Below are positions 6,497 to 12,871 of a stretch of 12,946 nt of DNA, one piece after another. Numbering within the stretch: the first letter of the stretch is position 1; each line of letters opens with the position of its first letter. Made by a program: the position numbers and the translations under genes. Source of the stretch: DATJJW01 sp035491935 (GTDB lineage Bacteria; Pseudomonadota; Alphaproteobacteria; ATCC43930; CGMCC-115725); NCBI GenBank assembly GCA_035491935.1, contig DATJJW010000288.1:1-12946 (forward strand), in the 5' to 3' direction. The notes under the pieces were generated by a model. It ran no database searches. It was not told the DNA's origin and saw only the letters and a list, made by a program, of their open reading frames with translations.

Positions 6497-7807
6497 GTGA
6501 CCACCTCGTCGAGGACCCTGTCGACCAGTACGAAGATCTTCGCGCTGCTCTGTGCGAACGCGGTCATCATGTATATCGACCGCACCAACATCTCGATCGC
6601 CGCCCCCATCATCCAGAAGGAAATGGGGCTGTCCAACGTCTCGCTCGGCGCCGCCTTCTCGGCCTTTTCCGTGGCCTATGCCTGCTTCATGGTCGTCGGC
6701 GGCCGCATCGGCGACATCATCGGCTCGCGCCGGGGCCTCCTCATCTGCGGCATCCTCTGGGCGATCGGCACGGTCTGCACCGGGCTGATCGGCGGGCTCG
6801 TGACATTGGTTGCCGCCCGCCTCGTCGTCGGCCTCGGCGAGGCCGCAGTCTATCCGGTCTCCTCCGCCGTCATCGCGCGCTGGATCCGTACCGACCGGCG
6901 CGGCTCGGCGCAGGGCATCATGCATGGCTGCGGCCGCTTGGGCGCCGCATTGACGCCGGCGGCCGTCACCGCCCTCGTGCTCTATTCCTCCTGGCGCTAC
7001 GCCTTCATCATCCTCGGCTGCGTCAGCCTGGTGGTGACGCTGGCCATGTTCCTCTACCTGCGCGACGATCCGCGACAGCATCCGGCCGTGACGGCAGCGG
7101 AGCTGGAGGAGCTCGGCCATGAGGCGCGGAAGAGCGACGACGGGTCGCTTGGCCGGTCGCCGCCGATGAACTGGGGCGAATTCATCGCCAAGGTCTGGCC
7201 GGTCACCCTGGTCTCCTTCTGCTACGGCTGGTTCTCCTGGTTCCTGCTTAGCTGGGTCCCGCTCTACTTCGCCCATGACCACGGGCTGCAGATCAAGAAG
7301 GTGGCGATGTTCTCCACCCTCGTGCTGATCTTCGGCGTCGCCGGCATGGTCGGCGGCGGCCTCGCCACCGATTTCTGGCTGAAATATACGGGGTCCCTGC
7401 GTCGCGCCCGCCGCGACATCATCATCGTGGCCTTCCTGGCGGCGCTCCTCTGCATCGTGCCGCTCTTGGTGACCTCCAACCTCCTCGTCGACACATTGGC
7501 CTTGGCGCTGGGCTATTTCTTCATCGAGCTTGCGGATTCCTCGATCTGGATGCTCGGCATGGACGTGCTGCCCACGCATTCGGCGACGTCGACCGCCACG
7601 GTCAATACCGGCTTCGCCATCGCCGGCGCCGTCTCGCCGATCATCGTCGGCTGGCTGCTCGACGTTACCAAGAGCTGGAACGACGTCTTCGCCCTCTCGA
7701 TCATTGTCCTCCTGATCGGCCCCCTCGTCGTCTCGCGCATCCGTATTCATACGGATGAGCATGATGACCATGGCGGCCGGTTCTCTCACCTTCGGAACGT
7801 CTCATGA
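6497..7807 (+). CDS. MFS transporter, anion:cation symporter (ACS)-like
   Basis: A 436-residue inner-membrane carrier with about 12 membrane helices and a central hydrophilic loop near residues 190-225. The early NAVIMYIDRTNISIAAPIIQKEMG and the loop-2/3 motif GGRIGDIIGSRRGL are typical of the ACS branch of the major facilitator superfamily, which imports organic anions such as hexuronates, glucarate, phthalate or tartrate with protons or cations. The start is GTG at 6497, with AGGGAG (6481-6486) ten bases before it. The stop overlaps the ATG of the MmgE/PrpD gene as ATGA, so the two proteins are probably made together. This ties the carrier to the catabolic enzymes and suggests it imports their substrate, which is not known. 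The 149-base gap before it holds alternative hairpins. Confidence 0.88.
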   Translation: MTTSSRTLSTSTKIFALLCANAVIMYIDRTNISIAAPIIQKEMGLSNVSLGAAFSAFSVAYACFMVVGGRIGDIIGSRRGLLICGILWAIGTVCTGLIGGLVTLVAARLVVGLGEAAVYPVSSAVIARWIRTDRRGSAQGIMHGCGRLGAALTPAAVTALVLYSSWRYAFIILGCVSLVVTLAMFLYLRDDPRQHPAVTAAELEELGHEARKSDDGSLGRSPPMNWGEFIAKVWPVTLVSFCYGWFSWFLLSWVPLYFAHDHGLQIKKVAMFSTLVLIFGVAGMVGGGLATDFWLKYTGSLRRARRDIIIVAFLAALLCIVPLLVTSNLLVDTLALALGYFFIELADSSIWMLGMDVLPTHSATSTATVNTGFAIAGAVSPIIVGWLLDVTKSWNDVFALSIIVLLIGPLVVSRIRIHTDEHDDHGGRFSHLRNVS

Positions 7808-9222
7808 GCGAAAACACAGATAAGCCGGCGGCACCCCCGTCCCTCACTGCCCATGTCGCCGAATTCGTCGCGACCAACCACCAGAAGACCTTGCCGGCCG
7901 ATGTCATCGAGCTCGGCCGCAAGTCGATCCTCGACGGGCTGGGCCTCGCCATCGCCGGCGCGGCTTCCGAATCCGGCCACATCGTCACCGAGTATCTGCA
8001 GGATCTGGGTGGCAATCACGCCGTCTGCAGCGTGCTCGGTACCCGTCTCAAGGCACCGGCGCGTCACGCGGCCTTCGCCAATGGCATCGCCATCCACGCC
8101 CACGACTTCGACGACACCCAGCTTGCCATGGCGACCAACCGCGTCTATGGCCTGCTGATGCATCCGACCGCCCCGGTGCTGGCCGCCGTGCTGGCGGTGG
8201 CCGAGCGCGACGGGTTGTCGGGCGCGGCGCTGACCGCGGGCTACCATGTCGGCATCGAGGTGTGCTGCAAGGTGGCCGAGGCCGCCAATCCGCGCCATTA
8301 CGAAGACGGCTTCCACACCACCGGCACCTGCGGCACCTTTGGTGCGGCCGCCGGTGTGGCCAACATGATGCATCTCGACCCGCAGCGCACCGCATCCGTG
8401 CTGGGCCTCGCCGCCAGCCAGTCGGCAGGATTGCGCGAGAATTTCGGCACCATGACCAAGCCGTTCCATCCCGGCCGCTCGGCCGAGAGCGCGGTGCTGG
8501 CCACCGATCTGGTCGGCCGCGGCTTCTCGGCGGCGCGCAACATCCTCGAGGCCAAGCGCGGCTTTTACCACGCCGCCTGCGGCGGCTATGACGACCATGC
8601 CATCCGCGGCAAGCTGGGCGCGCCCTGGGTCTTCGCCAATCCCGGCATCTCGATCAAGCCGCATCCCTCGGGCTCGCTCACCCATCCGGCGATGTCGGCA
8701 ATGATCGGGTTGCTGGAGAAGCATGACATCAAGCCGGAACAGATCCTGCAGATCCGCGTCGGCACCAATCGCTATATGCCGACGACGCTGCTGCACCACG
8801 ACCCGAAGAACGAACTGCAGGCGAAGTTCAGCATGCAGTTCTCCATGGCGATCCTGGCGCTGCATCGCCGGGCGGGCCTGCTCGAATACACCGACGATGT
8901 CGTATGCTCGCCCGAGGTGCGCGACATGATGGCCAAGGTCGATTTCTACGTCAGCCCCGAGGCCGATGCCGCCGGCTTCCACAAGATGACCAGCCTGGTC
9001 GACATCGTGCTCATGGACGGCAGCGTCGTGAAGGCCAAGGCCGATTTCGGCAAGGGCAGCCCGACCAACCCGATGAGCTGGGAGGAGGTGGCCGAGAAAT
9101 TCATGGACTGCGCCTCCTATGGCGGCCTGGAGCGCCCCAAGGCCCGCGAGGTGGTGGCATTGGTCGCCGATCTGCCCGCGATCAAGGATATCCGCCGCCT
9201 CACCGAGGCACTCGCGGTCTAA
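7804..9222 (+). CDS. MmgE/PrpD family protein (2-methylcitrate dehydratase / cis-aconitate decarboxylase-like)
   Basis: A 472-residue cytoplasmic enzyme of the MmgE/PrpD family. Members include 2-methylcitrate dehydratase, cis-aconitate decarboxylase (IRG1/CAD) and iminodisuccinate epimerase, all acting on di- or tricarboxylates. Residues corresponding, from memory, to the CAD active site are present: Asp101 and Thr105 in HAHDFDDTQ, His120 in MHPTAP, His171 in FHTTGTCGT and Lys219 in NFGTMTKPFHPG. The length is normal and there is no frameshift. The start ATG overlaps the MFS stop by four bases. The dehydrogenase gene follows after 33 bases with its own ribosome binding site. The family is too diverse to name a reaction. 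The neighbours suggest dehydration, epimerisation or decarboxylation of an imported organic acid. Confidence 0.9.
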   Translation: MSENTDKPAAPPSLTAHVAEFVATNHQKTLPADVIELGRKSILDGLGLAIAGAASESGHIVTEYLQDLGGNHAVCSVLGTRLKAPARHAAFANGIAIHAHDFDDTQLAMATNRVYGLLMHPTAPVLAAVLAVAERDGLSGAALTAGYHVGIEVCCKVAEAANPRHYEDGFHTTGTCGTFGAAAGVANMMHLDPQRTASVLGLAASQSAGLRENFGTMTKPFHPGRSAESAVLATDLVGRGFSAARNILEAKRGFYHAACGGYDDHAIRGKLGAPWVFANPGISIKPHPSGSLTHPAMSAMIGLLEKHDIKPEQILQIRVGTNRYMPTTLLHHDPKNELQAKFSMQFSMAILALHRRAGLLEYTDDVVCSPEVRDMMAKVDFYVSPEADAAGFHKMTSLVDIVLMDGSVVKAKADFGKGSPTNPMSWEEVAEKFMDCASYGGLERPKAREVVALVADLPAIKDIRRLTEALAV

Positions 9223-9255
9223 CGGATAAATAACGAAATTCGAGGAACAGTCCCC

Positions 9256-10341
9256 ATGACCCGTATCCACAAGATCGCCTCCATCCCCGCCGACGGCATC
9301 GGGCCGGAAGTCGTCGATTCCGCGCTGGAAGTGCTGGAGGTTCTGGCCGGCGTCGACGGCAATTTCCGCTTCGACGTCACCCACTTTGATTGGGGCAGCG
9401 ACCGCTACAAGAAGACCGGCGAATTCATGCCGAAGGATGGGCTGGACGTGCTGAAGAAGCACGACGCCATCCTGTTCGGCGCAGTCGGTGCCCCCGACGT
9501 CCCCGACCATATCACGCTGTGGGGCCTGCGCCTGCCGATCTGCCAGGGCTTCGACCAATACGCCAATGTGCGTCCGACCCGCATCCTGCCGGGCGTCGAG
9601 AGCCCGCTGCGCCATGCGGGGCCGGGCAGCCTCGACTGGCTGATCATCCGCGAGAACAGCGAGGGCGAATACGCCGGCCATGGCGGCCGCGCCCATAAGG
9701 GCCTGCCGGAAGAGGTCGCGACGGAGGTCGCGATCTTCACCCGCGTCGGAGTCGAGCGCATCATGCGCTATGCCTTCGACTGCGCCCGCGCCCGGCCGGC
9801 AAAGCATCTGACCGTCGTCACCAAGAGCAACGCCCAGCGTTTCGGCATGGTGTTCTGGGACGAAATCGCCGCGATGGTTGCGCAGGACTATCCGGACGTC
9901 AAATGGGACAAGGAACTGGTCGACGCCATGACCGTGCGCATGGTGAAGAAGCCGGAGAGCCTGGACACCATCGTCGCCACCAATCTGCATGCCGACATCC
10001 TGTCGGATCTGGCGGCGGCGCTGGCGGGATCTCTCGGCGTGGCGCCCACCGGCAATGTCGATCCGCAGCGCCGCTATCCCAGCATGTTCGAGCCGATCCA
10101 CGGCTCCGCCTTCGACATCACCGGCAAGGGCATCGCCAATCCGGTGGCGACATACTGGACCGCCTCGCTGATGCTGGAACATCTGAACGAGCGCGCGGCG
10201 GCCGCACGCCTCATGACCGCGGTCGAACAGGTCTGCGCCGCCGGCATCCTGACGCCGGATATCGGCGGCAAGGCGACCACCGCCGACGTCACCCGCGCCA
10301 TGTGCGAGGCTTTGAAGGGCAGCAACGCACCGGGCGCCTGA
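9256..10341 (+). CDS. Isopropylmalate/tartrate/D-malate dehydrogenase-like decarboxylating dehydrogenase
   Basis: A 361-residue NAD-dependent beta-decarboxylating dehydrogenase, closest by eye to tartrate dehydrogenase TtuC and D-malate dehydrogenase. It has IPADGIGPEVV (10-20), LFGAVGAPDVPDHITLWGL, the substrate site Arg106 (YANVRPTR), Arg132 and Tyr139 (IRENSEGEY), Lys190 (TKSN), metal-binding Asp223, Asp247 and Asp251 (NLHADILSD), and the cofactor loop EPIHGSAFDITGKGIANP. The carboxylate-binding Arg that lies ten residues before Arg106 (Arg94 of Thermus isopropylmalate dehydrogenase; the first R of PIRR in TtuC/DmlA) is Cys96, followed by Gln97. GAGGAA (9242-9247) precedes ATG 9256 by eight bases. 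It is the last gene of the run and probably oxidises, perhaps decarboxylates, the product of the MmgE/PrpD step. No ttuC symbol is given because of the altered site. Confidence 0.9.
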   Translation: MTRIHKIASIPADGIGPEVVDSALEVLEVLAGVDGNFRFDVTHFDWGSDRYKKTGEFMPKDGLDVLKKHDAILFGAVGAPDVPDHITLWGLRLPICQGFDQYANVRPTRILPGVESPLRHAGPGSLDWLIIRENSEGEYAGHGGRAHKGLPEEVATEVAIFTRVGVERIMRYAFDCARARPAKHLTVVTKSNAQRFGMVFWDEIAAMVAQDYPDVKWDKELVDAMTVRMVKKPESLDTIVATNLHADILSDLAAALAGSLGVAPTGNVDPQRRYPSMFEPIHGSAFDITGKGIANPVATYWTASLMLEHLNERAAAARLMTAVEQVCAAGILTPDIGGKATTADVTRAMCEALKGSNAPGA

Positions 10342-10354
10342 TACGCTTGCGATA

Positions 10355-10436
10355 GATGGCCGGGTCACGCCCGGCCATGACGATATTACTGAGTTATCTC
10401 AAGACCTTCGTCATTGCCGGGCTTGTCCCGGCAATC
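10355..10436. repeat. Pair of REP-like palindromes in the convergent gap
   Basis: Two perfect hairpins lie between the convergent dehydrogenase and NmrA-like genes. The first pairs ATGGCCGGG (10356-10364) with CCCGGCCAT (10370-10378) around TCACG. The second pairs ATTGCCGGG (10413-10421) with CCCGGCAAT (10427-10435) around CTTGT. Neither has a following T-run, so they are not classic intrinsic terminators, though they could stop or process transcripts from both sides. Paired palindromes of this kind are widespread in alphaproteobacterial intergenic DNA. They also create a spurious 62-codon frame at 10356-10544, with the repeat-derived AGLVPAIH. Confidence 0.85.
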
Positions 10437-10449
10437 CACGTCTTTGCGC

Positions 10450-11307
10450 TTACTTCACCAGCGCCGCGATCGCCTCGTCCAGGCCGGTCGCGCCTTTTCG
10501 GGCATGGGCGCCGCGATCGGCGAAATCGATCCAGCCTTCGTTGAAGCCGTCGATCATTTGCATGCGCGGGCTGGGGTTTTGCATCCCGGCATCACGGAAT
10601 ATCGCCTCCCAATTCTCGCGCGGCACCGCCTCGGCCTCGACCGGGCGGCCAAGCGTCCTGGAGAAGGCCTGGGCGATGTCGAGCGGGCTCACACGGCGTT
10701 CCGCCTCCAGTGCGACGACACGAGCACCCGTCCAATCCTCCTGAAGCAAAGCCGCCGCCATGTGCCCGACGTCGACGGCAGAGATCATCGGCACCCGCCG
10801 GTCGAGCGGCTGGAGGTAGCTGTGGATCACGCCCTCGTCACGTGCCGAGGGCACGTCCAGCGCCGCATTCTCCATGAACCACGCGGCACGCAGGAATGTC
10901 ACCGGCATGGGCAGGTCGCCCAAGGCCTGCTCCAGCAATCCCAACTGATTCAGTAGATTTGGCTGCTTGGCTTCCGCACCAATGGTCGAGAGCACGACAA
11001 CCTTGGGCGGCATGGCCAGCAGGATCGCCTGTCTGAGATGGGATATCCGTTGACGTGCTTCGGGGAAACCCGGCGCCGGATCGAAGTCCGGCGGCAGCAT
11101 GACGAACACGCCTGCCGCACCGGCCAGGGCCTCCCCCAGGGTTTTGGGATCCTCGAGATCAGCCAGAGCCACCTCCGCGCCGCGATCCCACCAGGTCCCA
11201 CCCTTGGCCGCATCGCGCAGGATGGCGCGGATCTTGATGCCGTCATCCAGCAACTGGCGGGCCAACGCGCCGCCGACCTTTCCGGTCACACCCATGATCG
11301 CATACAT
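10450..11307 (-). CDS. NmrA-like NAD(P)-binding oxidoreductase (atypical SDR)
   Basis: A 285-residue cytoplasmic protein with an N-terminal Rossmann motif, IMGVTGKVGGALARQLL (GxxGxxG at 6-12), the arginine of AILRD that usually selects NADP, and GVFVMLPPDFDP following strand 4. It resembles NmrA-like proteins and the quinone oxidoreductase QOR2 group, some of which are reductases and some redox sensors without catalysis. I see no classical YxxxK pair, in keeping with the atypical SDR class. ATG 11307 is preceded by GAAGGAGGAG, a very strong ribosome binding site. It diverges from the LysR gene across 111 bases, the usual arrangement for a LysR regulator and its target. The true substrate is unknown. 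Confidence 0.88.
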   Translation of the reverse strand: MYAIMGVTGKVGGALARQLLDDGIKIRAILRDAAKGGTWWDRGAEVALADLEDPKTLGEALAGAAGVFVMLPPDFDPAPGFPEARQRISHLRQAILLAMPPKVVVLSTIGAEAKQPNLLNQLGLLEQALGDLPMPVTFLRAAWFMENAALDVPSARDEGVIHSYLQPLDRRVPMISAVDVGHMAAALLQEDWTGARVVALEAERRVSPLDIAQAFSRTLGRPVEAEAVPRENWEAIFRDAGMQNPSPRMQMIDGFNEGWIDFADRGAHARKGATGLDEAIAALVK

Positions 11308-11418
11308 GCCGCTCCTCCTTCTCGTCAGGACAGGTTGGGCGGAGTATGGCGCCGGATGACTTTTGCTCTTAGTGCGCTTATGTCAAATAAATCGTGATTC
11401 TTAGTCAGGAATGAACGC
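11308..11418. promoter_or_regulatory. Divergent NmrA/LysR promoter region with direct repeats
   Basis: This 111-base gap must hold both promoters. TCTTAGT occurs twice in the same orientation (11367-11373 and 11399-11405), 32 bases apart, which is about three helical turns. Between the copies are TTGCTC (11363-11368) and AATAAA (11386-11391) at a 17-base spacing, a weak plus-strand promoter for the LysR gene. TTGACA on the minus strand (11381-11386) could be a -35 for the NmrA-like gene, but no good -10 follows. The repeats are candidate LysR contacts. Confidence 0.4.
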
Positions 11419-12330
11419 ATGCCCTATGATGGTCGCCTGCTGGCCGGCGTGACGGTGTTGGCCGCCGTCATCGAGGCAGGATCCATCGTGCGCGCCGCCG
11501 AGGCGTTGGGCCTGTCGCCATCGGGCGTCAGCCGCGCGGTGTCACGGCTGGAGGCGCGGGTCGGCGTGCGCCTGCTGGAGCGCACCACCCGCTCGATGAG
11601 CCTGACCAACGAGGGCCGCCGCTTCTACGAGCGGGTGGGTCCGCTTCTGGCCGGCATCGAAGAGGCGGCGGTCGAAGCCGCGGGTGCCGCCGGCATCGTG
11701 CGCGGGCGCCTGCGCGTCAATGTCGATCCGTTCTTCTCGCGCATCCTGCTCGCCCGCCAGGTGGCCACGTTCCTTGGCCGATATCCGGAGGTATCGCTGG
11801 AACTGATCATGCGCGACGATGTCGGCGACCTGGTCGCGGACGGCTTCGACCTGGCGCTGCGTTTCGGCGAGCCGTCGGCCGGCTCCTTCATCGCGCGCAA
11901 GCTGGTCGAGACGCGCATCCTGACCGTAGCCGCCCCCGCCTATATCGCGGCCCACGGCCGGCCAGCCCATCCCAAGGATGTGGAGGATCATGCCTGCATC
12001 GATTTCTGGGACGCAGCCCATGGCCGGCCTTATGAGTGGGAATTCCATCGCGGCCAGGAGGTGATCCCGGTCAAGCCCAGGACGCGGCTCCTGCTCTCGG
12101 ATAGCGGCGCCATGCTGGGCGCCTGCGAGGCGGGTGCCGGCATCGCACAGATCCTGGCTCTGGGCACGCGGCACCTGATCGAGAGCGGCGCGCTGGTCGA
12201 GCTTCTGCCCGATTGGGCGGAGGAGCACTTCCCCTTCTACGCGCTCTACCCCTCACGCCACCATGTGCCGGCGAAGGTACGTGCCTTTATCGATTTCTGT
12301 CTCGACGTGATCGAAAGCAACGAGATTTGA
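11419..12330 (+). CDS. LysR-family transcriptional regulator
   Basis: A 303-residue regulator of standard LysR length. The N-terminal winged helix-turn-helix (about 5-65) contains VIEAGSIVRAAEALGLSPSG, VSRAVSRLEARVG and RLLERTTRSMSLTNEG. The C-terminal substrate-binding domain (about 90-300) contains GRLRVNVDPFFSR, the DLALRFGEP loop and GAGIAQILALG. ATG 11419 has AGGA eight bases upstream. It resembles the large group of LysR proteins that sit beside, and control, a divergent oxidoreductase gene. Here that gene is the NmrA-like protein, the most likely target together with self-repression. Its inducer cannot be told. Its stop lies three bases from the stop of the convergent RAM-domain gene, so there is no room for a terminator between the two. 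Confidence 0.93.
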   Translation: MPYDGRLLAGVTVLAAVIEAGSIVRAAEALGLSPSGVSRAVSRLEARVGVRLLERTTRSMSLTNEGRRFYERVGPLLAGIEEAAVEAAGAAGIVRGRLRVNVDPFFSRILLARQVATFLGRYPEVSLELIMRDDVGDLVADGFDLALRFGEPSAGSFIARKLVETRILTVAAPAYIAAHGRPAHPKDVEDHACIDFWDAAHGRPYEWEFHRGQEVIPVKPRTRLLLSDSGAMLGACEAGAGIAQILALGTRHLIESGALVELLPDWAEEHFPFYALYPSRHHVPAKVRAFIDFCLDVIESNEI

Positions 12331-12333
12331 GGA

Positions 12334-12621
12334 TCAGCTGGGGTCCTGGTTCGGCGTGAAAGCGTTGAAGGCAAGGATGGTATAAGTCGCCGCTACCCCA
12401 TCCAGGCGTTGCAACCGCTCAGTCACGAACAGACCCGGATCCTGATGCGCTTCCAGATTGAAGCGCGCGATCAGGTCGTATTCGCCCGAGGTCGAGAACA
12501 GCTCACCGCATTCCTCGACATTGTCCATGATCGCCGCCGCCACGTCATAGGCCCGGCCCAGCTGGCATTTGAACTGCACGAAGATATGACGGGTGCGGAA
12601 TTCGGCCGAGGCGCTGGGCAT
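12334..12621 (-). CDS. Stand-alone Lrp/AsnC ligand-binding (RAM) domain protein
   Basis: A 95-residue protein consisting almost wholly of the Lrp/AsnC effector-binding RAM domain: HIFVQFKCQLGRA, IMDNVEECGELFSTSGEYDLIARF and a closing strand ATYTILAFNAF. The SGEYDL motif is the usual ligand-binding turn. There is no helix-turn-helix. The open frame reaches 12741, but its first 40 residues look like non-coding translation, and ATG 12621 has AAGGA at a fitting distance. Such single-domain proteins form RAM oligomers and may sense an amino acid or modulate full-length Lrp proteins. The function of this one is unknown. It diverges from the gene starting at 12872 across a 250-base gap and converges on the LysR gene. 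Confidence 0.85.
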   Translation of the reverse strand: MPSASAEFRTRHIFVQFKCQLGRAYDVAAAIMDNVEECGELFSTSGEYDLIARFNLEAHQDPGLFVTERLQRLDGVAATYTILAFNAFTPNQDPS

Positions 12622-12732
12622 GGCAGGTCCTTGATGATGGTGATCTGCTGCAGATGGGGCCGAGAACCTCGCCCGGCAAGCCGGCATCAACCAGGAGGGT
12701 GGGTACCAATTCCGCCTCGATACCGAAGAAAA

Positions 12733-12843
12733 TGTTGACACTTTTGCGCAATAAATTCCGTTTTATCCAAAAAATGGCGCGATATTTTGCCATAGTGTTG
12801 ACATAACGGTTGAACTGCCGTCCATTGCCGGTTCTTGCCCGGT
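12733..12843. promoter_or_regulatory. AT-rich divergent control region with two TGTTGACA elements
   Basis: Within the gap 12622-12871, the AT-rich stretch 12733-12803 begins and ends with TGTTGACA (12733-12740 and 12796-12803), exactly 63 bases apart, or about six helical turns. Between them lie the perfect palindrome TTGCGCAA (12744-12751) and the inverted pair ATGGC/GCCAT (12774-12778 and 12789-12793). Either TGTTGACA could be a -35 element, but no strong -10 follows at 16-18 bases. Just downstream, CATTGCCGG (12823-12831) with CCCGG (12838-12842) is a decayed copy of the REP-like palindrome. The rest of the gap, 12622-12732, shows nothing I can name. Confidence 0.4.
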
Positions 12844-12871
12844 ACGCGAACGGGCGCGTGCCGGAGTATCC

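Noticed and set aside
6344..7789. A 481-codon minus-strand frame opposite the MFS gene
   Set aside because: It is an acidic and histidine-rich antisense shadow without domain features. The MFS frame has clear membrane helices and motifs.
7786..10368. An 860-codon open frame on the minus strand opposite the MmgE/PrpD and dehydrogenase genes
   Set aside because: It lies antisense to two clear enzyme genes. Its translation is rich in Gly, Arg, His and Asp with no family motif, and it is explained by the high GC third-position bias.
10356..10435. Bidirectional intrinsic terminator
   Set aside because: The stems are strong but no T-run follows either one on either strand, so I list them as repeats; they may still affect transcript ends.
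10356..10544. A 62-codon plus-strand frame containing AGLVPAIH
   Set aside because: It is generated by the two REP-like palindromes and then runs antisense into the NmrA-like gene. Such repeat-derived frames are a known annotation artefact in alphaproteobacteria.
12622..12741. Forty-residue N-terminal extension of the RAM-domain protein
   Set aside because: It has no HTH or family similarity, and ATG 12621 has its own ribosome binding site directly before the conserved domain.
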